Below are positions 1-5,769 of a DNA stretch of 8,276 nt, piece by piece. Position 1 is the first letter of the stretch. Each line of letters begins with the position of its first letter. Position numbers and translations under genes: made by a program. The notes beneath the pieces are model-generated. The model had not been told where the DNA came from and did not search any database. It saw only the letters and a program-made list of their open reading frames with translations. Source of the DNA: Planctomycetaceae bacterium (lineage in GTDB: Bacteria > Planctomycetota > Planctomycetia > Planctomycetales > Planctomycetaceae); the NCBI GenBank assembly GCA_020426085.1, contig JAGQQP010000167.1, positions 1-8,276 on the forward strand. The letters run 5' to 3'.

Positions 1-253
1 CGCGGCCATTGTCTTTCACGCTGCAGGAAGCGCCGTCCTTATGCAGCGTCACGGTGATCGTGTCGGCTTCCTTGGCCAGGTATTCGTCGACTGAGTTATC
101 GACGATTTCCCAGAGCAGGTGATGCAACCCCCGGATATCGACGCCGCCAATATACATCGAAGGACGGCGGCGGACCGCTTCCAACCCTTCCAGGACTTCG
201 ATATCGTCAGCAGAGTATTTTTTAGCGCCAGATGTTTTTGCTGCAGTTGCCAT
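1..253 (-). CDS. parE: Type IIA DNA topoisomerase subunit B (ParE/GyrB-like), N-terminal fragment
   Basis: This is the ATPase subunit of a type IIA topoisomerase (topoisomerase IV or gyrase); ATP binding and hydrolysis drive strand passage together with the A subunit encoded just upstream. The gene starts with ATG at 253 and runs off the left edge, so only 84 residues are visible. They match the start of the GHKL ATPase domain: the opening [20 protein letters not shown], then [16 protein letters not shown], where Glu49 is the expected general base and Asn53 the Mg-binding Asn, then VKDNGR, the nucleotide-contacting Asp motif. No strong Shine-Dalgarno precedes the ATG; the leader is A-rich. 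It lies 92 bp after the stop of the A-subunit gene in the same direction, so the two are probably co-transcribed, with a possible extra promoter in the gap. The ParE versus GyrB choice rests mainly on the ParC-like partner, because the visible part does not separate them. The family assignment is near certain and the symbol is moderate. Confidence 0.93.
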   Translation of the reverse strand, partial: MATAAKTSGAKKYSADDIEVLEGLEAVRRRPSMYIGGVDIRGLHHLLWEIVDNSVDEYLAKEADTITVTLHKDGASCSVKDNGR

Positions 254-299
254 AGTTTTTTACTGATATTTCTCTGATTGAAACGCGAACGAAAACGAG

Positions 300-328
300 A
301 TTATACGAGTTGGAGCAGAGGACCGTAA
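300..328 (-). promoter_or_regulatory. Candidate internal promoter for the B-subunit gene
   Basis: The minus strand carries a perfect TATAAT at 300-305, 46 bp upstream of the ATG at 253. The -35 hexamer at the right distance (TTACGG, 323-328, 17 bp spacer) is poor. It lies in the 92 bp gap between the A and B genes and could allow separate expression of the B subunit. This is a motif match only. Confidence 0.35.
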
Positions 329-345
329 GTCGAGATACGAACAGC

Positions 346-2751
346 TTAAGCTTCGTCTCCCAGTTCGTCCCAGTCGACGACTTCAATGGGCGGGTAGAGG
401 ATCTCTTCAAACCCGCTGCGCTGACTGGTTTTCACGCCTTTTCCGCCGCGTGAAGTCACGCCATATTTCATCTGTCCAAAGGTCATTTTTTTGCCCGCCG
501 TATTCACCACCCGCAGACAGTCGCTGGGGCGGGTCAGCTGCAGGGCACCCATCACCTGATCCCCTTTTTCCAGTTTGATCCCCTTAACGCCTTTGCCCGG
601 GTTCGAAAGCAGGGCGGCTTCTTCGATCTCACAATGCAGGACGCGGGCCTCTTTCGTGGCGATAAACATCGTCTCCGCCTCTTCGACCAGCCCGGCATAC
701 ACCACACGGTCATCCTTACCCAGGCGACAGTATTTGCGACCGGCTTTGGTCGAGGCTGTCCGGAACAGGCTGAACGAGATCCGCATGATCTGTCCTTTTT
801 CGGTGACGATCAGAACATGGGGCGTCGCAATCGGTTGCTTCTTCGTTGCCTTGTCTTCGGGGGTAAAGCGACTGTCTGTCGTCACAGCAGCGACCAGGTA
901 AGCACCATCGCTCATCCGGGCATGTTTTGACAAAGGCTCACCATAACCGGAAGAAACGGGCACCTGTTCTATCGGCAGCGTATAAGCCACGCCATCGCTG
1001 GAGAAGAACACCACGTGGTCCAGTGTGCTGCCCGGTGCGACTGCCAGCACACTGTCTCCTTCACGGGTTCGGGTTTTGTCTAATTCCTGTGTGCCTTCTT
1101 TTGTCTTCAGCCGGCCAACACGTTTGATCCAGCCTTCCCTCGAGACGACCACGTTCGTATTTTCGCGAACAATATAGGCCTGCGGATCGAATTCGGTAAT
1201 CTCTTCCGAGGAACCCAGTTTCGTCTGGCGTTTTTCCGGAAACAAGTCGCTCAGTTCATTCAGCTCGTTTTCCACGACTTTCCAGAGTCGTTTGTCCGAC
1301 GCCAGAATTTTGCGAATCTTTTCGGCTTCGGCTTCCTTCTCCGCCAGTTCCTCGCGAATCGTATTGATTTCCAGCTTCGAAATACGGTACAGCTGCAGTT
1401 CCAGAATCGCCATCGTCTGGATTTCATCCAGCGGAAAATTGTCCATCAGCTTTTTGGCGGCATCCTGTTTGCCGTTACTGGCGCGGATCAGTTTGAGCGC
1501 TTTGTCCAGATCATTAAAAATGATCGCAAAACCCTTCAGGATATGAATCCGCCGTTCCAGCAGTTCCAGCTGATATTCAAATCGCCTTCGTACCGAAACA
1601 AATCGGAAGTCCAGGAAGTACTGCAGCATTTCCTTCAGATCGCAGCGGTGTGGCACGAGCACGTCTGATTCATCGGGAACCAGGCAGGTCAGGTTGACCG
1701 AGAAGTTCTGCTCCAGATTCGTGTGTTTGTAGAGAAAGGCCATCACGGTTTCCGGGTCGGCATCCGGTTTGATTTCCAGGACGATTTTCAGGCCGTTTTT
1801 GTCGTCTGTTTCATCCGCCACATCCACCAGTTGAGGCAGTTTCCGCGACTCGACAATCCCCCCGATCTCCGACAGCAGCGAACCGGTTTCCACCCCATAG
1901 GGGACCGAATATACGACCAGCCGCTGTGTCCCTTTATTGCGAGCACCCGGTTCGGGCTTCCACTCACCTCGCACCTTTACCGGGCCGCGACCCTCTTTAT
2001 AAACCGTGGTGAGCGACCGCTTATCTGTTACAATGCGGCCACCCATCGGAAAGTCGGGGCCTTTGATGTGTTTCATCAGTTGGGCCACCGTTGCATCTTT
2101 GTGATGAATCAGGTGCACGCACGCTTTGATGACTTCACCCAGGTTGTGAGGCGGGATATTCGTCGCCATCCCCACTGCGATTCCGTGGACTCCGTTGACC
2201 AGCAGGTTAGGGAAGCGTGCAGGCAGCACAACGGGTTCATCACGAGTGCCATCATAGTTGGGACGCATTTCCACGGTCTGATAACGCAGTTCGTTCATCA
2301 GATGTTCTGCGATCCCCGTCAGCCGTGCTTCGGTATAACGAGCTGCCGCTGCAGGCAATCCCATGATCGAACCGAAGTTACCCTGTCCGTTGATCAGAGG
2401 ACTTCTGAGGTTGAAATCCTGGGCGAGTCGAACCAGCGCATCATAGACGGAAGCATCGCCGTGCGGGTGATAATTCCCCGTCGTGTCCCCACAAATTTTC
2501 GCGCACTTACGTGGCTTCGCATTCGCCATCAGTCGTAAGTCGTGGTACATCACATACAAAATACGACGCTGTACCGGCTTTAAGCCGTCCCGCACATCAG
2601 GCAGGGCACGTGACGTGATGACAGACATTGCATAGTTTAAATAGCGACGTCGAGTTACATCACTGATGGGGACATATTCAATACGGTCTGTTTCGGTGTT
2701 CGGTGTTCCGTTACCTGTTGCGCCGTTATTGGCTGATTTTCGCTTAGCCAA
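346..2751 (-). CDS. parC: Type IIA DNA topoisomerase subunit A (ParC/GyrA-like)
   Basis: This is the DNA breakage-reunion subunit; with the B subunit it forms an A2B2 enzyme that passes duplexes for decatenation or supercoil control. I place the start at the TTG at 2751 (801 aa). GGAGAG lies 6 nt upstream of it, whereas a TTG four codons earlier (2763) has no well-spaced ribosome site. Numbering from 2751: the N-terminal motif YAMSVITSRALPDVRDGLKP is at about 41-60; the QRDR helix HPHGDASVYD at 95-104; QGNFGS at about 123-128; the catalytic Tyr139 in ARYTEARL, preceded by Arg138; the tower and coiled-coil region spans about 390-500; the C-terminal beta-pinwheel starts near 525. In the first blade GWIKR is followed by KTKEGTQELDKTR where gyrases carry QRRGGKG, and GYGEPLS (602-608) resembles E. 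coli ParC GQGEPL. This favours a topoisomerase IV type. An RGGKG sequence occurs instead near the end (768-772). Ala100 occupies the position of E. coli GyrA Ser83. Automatic pipelines may label this gyrA. Stop TAA at 346-348. Confidence 0.95.
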   Translation of the reverse strand: MAKRKSANNGATGNGTPNTETDRIEYVPISDVTRRRYLNYAMSVITSRALPDVRDGLKPVQRRILYVMYHDLRLMANAKPRKCAKICGDTTGNYHPHGDASVYDALVRLAQDFNLRSPLINGQGNFGSIMGLPAAAARYTEARLTGIAEHLMNELRYQTVEMRPNYDGTRDEPVVLPARFPNLLVNGVHGIAVGMATNIPPHNLGEVIKACVHLIHHKDATVAQLMKHIKGPDFPMGGRIVTDKRSLTTVYKEGRGPVKVRGEWKPEPGARNKGTQRLVVYSVPYGVETGSLLSEIGGIVESRKLPQLVDVADETDDKNGLKIVLEIKPDADPETVMAFLYKHTNLEQNFSVNLTCLVPDESDVLVPHRCDLKEMLQYFLDFRFVSVRRRFEYQLELLERRIHILKGFAIIFNDLDKALKLIRASNGKQDAAKKLMDNFPLDEIQTMAILELQLYRISKLEINTIREELAEKEAEAEKIRKILASDKRLWKVVENELNELSDLFPEKRQTKLGSSEEITEFDPQAYIVRENTNVVVSREGWIKRVGRLKTKEGTQELDKTRTREGDSVLAVAPGSTLDHVVFFSSDGVAYTLPIEQVPVSSGYGEPLSKHARMSDGAYLVAAVTTDSRFTPEDKATKKQPIATPHVLIVTEKGQIMRISFSLFRTASTKAGRKYCRLGKDDRVVYAGLVEEAETMFIATKEARVLHCEIEEAALLSNPGKGVKGIKLEKGDQVMGALQLTRPSDCLRVVNTAGKKMTFGQMKYGVTSRGGKGVKTSQRSGFEEILYPPIEVVDWDELGDEA

Positions 2752-2760
2752 GGGTCTCTC
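2749..2760 (-). promoter_or_regulatory. Ribosome binding site deciding the parC TTG start
   Basis: On the minus strand GGAGAGACCCTTG ends at 2749. The GGAG core sits 6-8 nt before the TTG at 2751-2749. The next purine-rich stretch upstream (GGGGGAA) is about 15 nt from the earlier in-frame TTG at 2763, which is too far. This supports the shorter protein. Confidence 0.6.
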
Positions 2761-2786
2761 CAATTAATCTACTAAATTCCCCCGAA

Positions 2787-2842
2787 AAACAGTCAGCCTG
2801 CGACTGTTTCTCAGCCTCTGAATGTGGGGGGCCTTATTCAGA
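2787..2842 (-). promoter_or_regulatory. Tandem hairpins in the parC leader
   Basis: Two perfect inverted repeats lie between the parC start and its likely promoter. Hairpin 1 has arms 2817-2823 and 2836-2842 (TCTGAAT/ATTCAGA, 7 bp, 12 nt loop containing CCCCCC on the minus strand). Hairpin 2 has arms 2787-2794 and 2802-2809 (AAACAGTC/GACTGTTT, 8 bp, 7 nt loop). On the minus strand hairpin 2 runs into a five-T tract (three of them in the stem) and then GGGGG (2779-2783), which is complementary to the C-rich loop of hairpin 1. This could be an attenuator or a structured leader. It is not a known riboswitch that I recognise. Confidence 0.4.
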
Positions 2843-2910
2843 ATTCGGGTCAATTTGCCTGGTAGCTTAAGAAAAATATGTCAAATTTGCTGTTTGTGAA
2901 AACATTGAGG

Positions 2911-2943
2911 ATTGTATCTGTTGAAACGATTATTGAACAGATA
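2911..2943 (-). promoter_or_regulatory. Dyad over a possible parC promoter
   Basis: A perfect 8 bp inverted repeat, TATCTGTT (2915-2922) and AACAGATA (2936-2943), is separated by 13 bp. On the minus strand its left edge overlaps a TACAAT (2911-2916) that could be a -10 box for parC; the matching -35 is weak. The layout fits an operator for a dimeric regulator placed over a promoter spacer, but no regulator is encoded here. Confidence 0.35.
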
Positions 2944-3187
2944 AGGCCACTCGTAACCCGTTAAATAGACAATAATTCGGGAAAATAGGACGAATCGTCA
3001 TTGTAGTTACAAAATGACTCATTCCGATGATTCCTGCCAGCCGAAATTTGGACTAGTGGCTTTCTTTTTGAGTGGGCCACAGTCGGGCGATTGAAACATA
3101 CAAAAAGTACCGGAACACTGAAAAGCGAAATTTCCAGAATTTCTATTTTTCACTTCGGACTTTGTGAAGTGGCTTTGCCTCGTTTGT

Positions 3188-3230
3188 GAACCACGACTGG
3201 TTCTAATAGAAGACAATTGATCATTATAAT
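3188..3230 (+). promoter_or_regulatory. Candidate promoter of the secreted-protein cluster, with upstream dyad
   Basis: A perfect TATAAT lies at 3225-3230, about 80 bp upstream of the ATG at 3311. The -35 position (3202-3207, TCTAAT, 17 bp spacer) is poor. A perfect dyad GAACCA-CGAC-TGGTTC (3188-3203) sits directly at and upstream of that position, where an activator could compensate. The strand is not fully certain, because the palindromic context also gives a TATAAT on the minus strand at 3223-3228. Confidence 0.4.
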
Positions 3231-3239
3231 TGACTGACG

Positions 3240-3283
3240 GGGGTTGGACGAGCCTCTGACCTAGTCTCATTGGTGGAAACCCC
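3240..3283 (+). promoter_or_regulatory. Possible stem in the leader of the secreted cluster
   Basis: GGGGTT (3240-3245) can pair with AACCCC (3278-3283) across a 32 nt loop. It lies just downstream of the candidate promoter and ends 13 nt before the Shine-Dalgarno GGGAGGG (3298-3304), which stays free. It could protect the 5' end of the mRNA or be chance. Confidence 0.25.
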
Positions 3284-3310
3284 ACAATAAAAATCCAGGG
3301 AGGGATTGTT

Positions 3311-4081
3311 ATGGCTCAGGCGAGTCTGAAGGTAACCCTGCTTACCGGACTGTTACCGGCATTTTTACTGATGGCGCCGGCTTTACAGGCAGCTGAACCG
3401 GGTGCGGTCAATAATGCGGTTGTCCAGCAGGAATCCGTTTCGAAATCATCAAAGTATAATCCGATCAGCTGGTTCAAGCGTAAGTTTACCAGTTCTGATG
3501 ACAAACAGAACCAGGTTCAGCAGGTAGCTCATACCGAGGAAACACCTCAGGTGAGAGGCAGCCAGATTCCTGTTCCCAAACGACCTACGCTGGGACGTCG
3601 CAATGCGACTCCCTACTACATTCAGCAGGTCAGCAATCAGCCGAAGATTATTACCTCAACTCCGGCTCCCTTTGAAAACGCCCAGCAGGCACGCCCCATC
3701 AGCTATGCTCATGGGCATTTCAAAGATCACAAACAATACAAAGCAGCACAGCCACTGCCTGTAATGGAAGGCATGAATGTACTGCCAGGATATCCCCAGC
3801 TGGGAGCACCGATGTATCCTTCTCCCAAACCCGGGATTCCTGATTACGTCGGACGAACCATTATCACTAACCAGGCTCTGGCTCCTCAGGAAATGTTGTA
3901 TGCCCATGAATACAACGCCATGTATGGTCCTTATTACTACAACGTCAAGGGTGGATGGATCTGGACTCCCTTCGGCATGCGATCTCACGAACGCTGGAAG
4001 CTGGAAGGAACCCGGGTCAACGTGAAATACAAATCCGACTTCGGATTCATCCCTCGATTCATTCCGCCGATGATCAGATAA
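3311..4081 (+). CDS. Secreted hypothetical protein, cysteine-free, QQV motif (first gene of cluster)
   Basis: A 256 aa protein of unknown function. ATG at 3311 follows a strong Shine-Dalgarno (GGGAGGG, 6 nt spacer). Residues 1-27 form a Sec signal peptide: Lys7, a hydrophobic core at about 8-22, and a likely cut after ALQA before AEPG. The mature part begins with a polar linker, then NPISWFKRKF (50-59), QVQQVAH (68-74) and a second YIQQV (103-107). The C-terminal half (about 185-245) is the most structured: NQALAPQEMLYAHEYNAMYG, then PYYYNVKGGWIWTPFG, then a stretch rich in Lys, Arg and Trp ending VNVKYKS. It has no cysteine and no membrane helix beyond the signal. The style resembles small exported proteins common in planctomycetes; this is recognition of style, not a database match. 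It shares the LQA(A/G)EPG cleavage area and the QQV motif with the gene downstream. It is likely a cell-surface or periplasmic protein and leads a three-gene unit. Confidence 0.85.
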   Translation: MAQASLKVTLLTGLLPAFLLMAPALQAAEPGAVNNAVVQQESVSKSSKYNPISWFKRKFTSSDDKQNQVQQVAHTEETPQVRGSQIPVPKRPTLGRRNATPYYIQQVSNQPKIITSTPAPFENAQQARPISYAHGHFKDHKQYKAAQPLPVMEGMNVLPGYPQLGAPMYPSPKPGIPDYVGRTIITNQALAPQEMLYAHEYNAMYGPYYYNVKGGWIWTPFGMRSHERWKLEGTRVNVKYKSDFGFIPRFIPPMIR

Positions 4082-4127
4082 CTGGCATCCACGAAAAAAC
4101 AGTCTCAACCCGAAAACGTTTATCACA

Positions 4128-4144
4128 CTGAGTATTGTACTCAG
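4128..4144 (+). promoter_or_regulatory. Short perfect hairpin between the first two secreted-protein genes
   Basis: CTGAGTA (4128-4134) and TACTCAG (4138-4144) form a 7 bp stem with a three-base TTG loop. It stands in the 86 bp spacer, 24 nt before the ATG at 4168. No T-tract follows, so it is not an intrinsic terminator. A role in mRNA processing or in setting the ratio of the two proteins is possible. Confidence 0.35.
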
Positions 4145-4167
4145 AGAAACGATCAGGAAATATTAAA

Positions 4168-4716
4168 ATGCAGAACTTCACTTATAAATTAGCAGGCCTC
4201 GTTGCAGTCGCCGGGATCATGACAGTCCTGTCTGCTTCGCACCTGCAGGCTGGCGAACCGGGCAGTCTGAAATTATCTCAGCAGAAAGCCTCTCCCGTTC
4301 AGCAGGTCGGATACATTCACGATAAATGCAACTGCAAAGAGAAGCACGTCTATTCATACTCCGATGGTGCTTCCTATGCTGGCGGAGATTGTCCACACTG
4401 CCGTGCCGGTGGCGGATATAAAACATCAGCCGGGATCGGAAAACGGGGCTCGCTGCGGGAATTTTTCCGCTGCAAGTTTGGTTACTTCATTCCCACCGGA
4501 TGTGGCGGAAAAGGTTGTGCTCCCATCGGACACTACAAAATGACTTATGCCGTCGATCCCTACTACTTCGATGGACGCGATGGTCGTCTTTATGGTGCTC
4601 AGGGTTATGGTGTTCCCATTGCGGTTCCCCTGGCTCCCAATGTGCATTCTACCTACAACTACGGTTGGGGCGTACCTTCAAGCCGTTTGACTCCGGTCTC
4701 ACGCATCGTTCAATAA
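4168..4716 (+). CDS. Secreted cysteine-rich hypothetical protein (second gene of cluster)
   Basis: A 182 aa protein of unknown function. I start it at ATG 4168, which has AGGA about 9 nt upstream and gives a normal signal peptide. An in-frame TTG at 4135 would add a charged 11-residue extension and lies inside the hairpin loop, so it is unlikely. Signal peptide 1-28 has a likely cut after HLQA before GEPG. PVQQVGY follows (43-49). Seven cysteines: CNC (54, 56), CPHC (75, 78), 102, and CGGKGC (112, 117). These are pairs that could bind metal or form disulfides; the export signal makes disulfides or an extracytoplasmic metal site more likely. The C-terminal third is Tyr/Gly/Pro-rich: DPYYFDGRDGRLYGAQGYG at about 130-148, then VPLAPNV and YNYGWGVPSSRLTPV. 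It shares the signal-peptide region and QQV motif with the gene upstream, and the CxHCR and GW-PSS-TPV patterns with the gene downstream. No enzyme motif is seen. Confidence 0.83.
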   Translation: MQNFTYKLAGLVAVAGIMTVLSASHLQAGEPGSLKLSQQKASPVQQVGYIHDKCNCKEKHVYSYSDGASYAGGDCPHCRAGGGYKTSAGIGKRGSLREFFRCKFGYFIPTGCGGKGCAPIGHYKMTYAVDPYYFDGRDGRLYGAQGYGVPIAVPLAPNVHSTYNYGWGVPSSRLTPVSRIVQ

Positions 4717-4757
4717 TCTAAATTTTAATATCCTCAATCGGGTCCAGGAAGTTTGAT

Positions 4758-5447
4758 ATGAGAATCTTAAACGTGCATATGCTGGCCATTCTCGCAGTGA
4801 CCGGCGTCATGACTCACACTGCTCTGACCGCCAGCGCAGATGAGAATACGACTGCTGGTGACAGTCAGATCCAGCAGGTAGGTCATCACGTGCGGGGCGG
4901 CGGTTACGAATACAATTGCCCTCCCGGATATTCCAACCGCTTTGATGGCGATGGCGTTTATCGCAATTATACATCACGTGAAGGAGTCGCTTTCCTGCGA
5001 AAGTGCCACACTTCACCCGGGCATGGCTGGTGTCCTCCCTCTTCTCAGATAATTCAGCGAACACCCGTGCAATATCAGCGGTATTACTCCAACGCGTACA
5101 TGGGACAACCAGGACCTGCTGGAGCCGCATATTACCCGCAGATTTATATGCCGACCGATACCACTCAGCTTGGTTTCTACTACCAGACAGTACCAACCTG
5201 GCAACCACGGGCAGGTATGCTGCCTCCACCACCAGATCCAAGCATGTATCACACTCGTGACTGCAGTGCCTGTCGTGGACATGGTTGTAAGCACTGCCGT
5301 GGCGGTCAATACTTCAGCGGCCCTGTTTACTACTCCACCGGAAGCCAGGCGACTCCGGAACCGGAAGCAGCACCTGAGACTGAGCAGGAAGCACCTGCCG
5401 TTCCTCCGGCACCTTCCAAGCTGAACCAGGCTTCCTACGAAAAATAA
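4758..5447 (+). CDS. Secreted protein with DnaJ-type CxxCxGxGCxxC motif (third gene of cluster)
   Basis: A 229 aa protein of unknown function. ATG at 4758 is preceded by AGGAAG at good spacing, 41 bp after the previous stop. Residues 1-27 form a signal peptide (hydrophobic core about 8-25, likely cut near ASA before DEN). QIQQVGHHVRGGG follows (37-49). The central part (54-120) holds Cys54, Cys83 and Cys92 in SPGHGWCPPSS, then a Tyr-rich RTPVQYQRYYSNAY stretch. A proline run at 156-161 leads to CSACRGHGCKHCRGG (169-183), with Cys169, 172, 177 and 180 arranged like one zinc repeat of the DnaJ cysteine-rich domain; only one unit is present and there is no J domain. The tail (about 195-221) is low-complexity Pro/Glu/Ala, likely flexible. 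Seven cysteines in total, as in the gene upstream. It is the last gene before a strong terminator. A cell-envelope role is inferred from export and context only. Confidence 0.84.
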   Translation: MRILNVHMLAILAVTGVMTHTALTASADENTTAGDSQIQQVGHHVRGGGYEYNCPPGYSNRFDGDGVYRNYTSREGVAFLRKCHTSPGHGWCPPSSQIIQRTPVQYQRYYSNAYMGQPGPAGAAYYPQIYMPTDTTQLGFYYQTVPTWQPRAGMLPPPPDPSMYHTRDCSACRGHGCKHCRGGQYFSGPVYYSTGSQATPEPEAAPETEQEAPAVPPAPSKLNQASYEK

Positions 5448-5495
5448 TTCGTCTACTCCTCGATAAGATCGTTTCGTAATAACGATTGGTAATCT

Positions 5496-5537
5496 GACAG
5501 AGCCACTTCTGATCAAAGGGTGGCTCTGTCTTTTTTT
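5496..5537 (+). terminator. Rho-independent terminator of the secreted-protein cluster
   Basis: A perfect 11 bp stem GACAGAGCCAC (5496-5506) / GTGGCTCTGTC (5520-5530) with a 13 nt loop is followed at once by seven T (5531-5537). It stands 48 bp after the stop of the third secreted gene and points the same way. The minus-strand side lacks a T-tract, so it serves the rightward unit only. Confidence 0.93.
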
Positions 5538-5769
5538 ATGCGCTGTGCACTTTTCACTGATGAGCCGGTCCCGGTTGTTTCGTTGGCAAAGCCTCGCCAT
5601 TTGCGACATTTTGTGTGATGCGTCGAGCGTAACGAAGTCCAGGGAGTATTTCACTTCCTCAGTGAAGAAGAGCAGTACTCAATCGCGTCACATTTTACCA
5701 CAGCGTCTCTCAATCTATGATACTCGGACAACGCGCTCCCTGATTGCACGCGCTGTTCCTGCGAGACGG
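5538..5769. other. Convergent intergenic spacer, no gene seen
   Basis: This is 232 bp between the terminator and the stop of the leftward glycosyltransferase gene. It contains an imperfect dyad (GAGTA 5644-5648 with TACTC 5676-5680, and inner TTCACT 5650-5655 with AGTGAA 5661-5666) but no T-tract on either strand. I see no convincing coding signal and no clear terminator for the leftward gene. Confidence 0.5.

Larger units (their letters stand above)
2764..3310. other. Divergent intergenic region, AT-rich, no gene
   Basis: This stretch separates parC (leftward) from the secreted-protein cluster (rightward). It contains the parC leader hairpins, the dyads at 2915-2943, 2989-3018, 3151-3171 and 3188-3203, a TATAAT facing right, and a GGGGTT/AACCCC pairing in the downstream leader. 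An open frame on the minus strand at 3019-3285 lacks any recognisable domain and covers the rightward promoter, so I do not call it a gene. No tRNA-like or repeat-array structure is seen. Confidence 0.7.

Noticed and set aside
1723..2538. Long open frame (271 codons) on the plus strand inside parC
   Set aside because: It is antisense to the best-conserved part of the topoisomerase A subunit; its His/Arg/Phe-rich composition is typical of a shadow frame.
2879..2884. Perfect TTGACA on the minus strand upstream of parC
   Set aside because: No acceptable -10 hexamer at 15-19 bp, so not called a promoter.
3019..3285. Open frame of 88 codons on the minus strand in the divergent region
   Set aside because: No domain, signal or ribosome site that I can support, composition like the surrounding non-coding DNA, and it would run across the likely promoter of the secreted cluster.
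4135..4167. Upstream TTG start for the second secreted gene
   Set aside because: The codon sits in a hairpin loop, has no ribosome site, and would place a charged extension before the signal peptide.
3516..4879. Recurring DNA word TTCAGCAGGT or CCAGCAGGT in the three secreted genes (3516, 3621, 4298, 4871)
   Set aside because: Explained by the repeated protein motif QQV in the same reading frame, so not a separate DNA element.
5013..5654. Open frame of 213 codons on the minus strand over the third secreted gene and the terminator
   Set aside because: It runs through the strong terminator hairpin and antisense to a gene with a clear signal peptide; no recognisable domain.
5644..5680. Dyad as a terminator for the leftward glycosyltransferase gene
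   Set aside because: Imperfect stem with a large internal loop and no T-tract on either strand.
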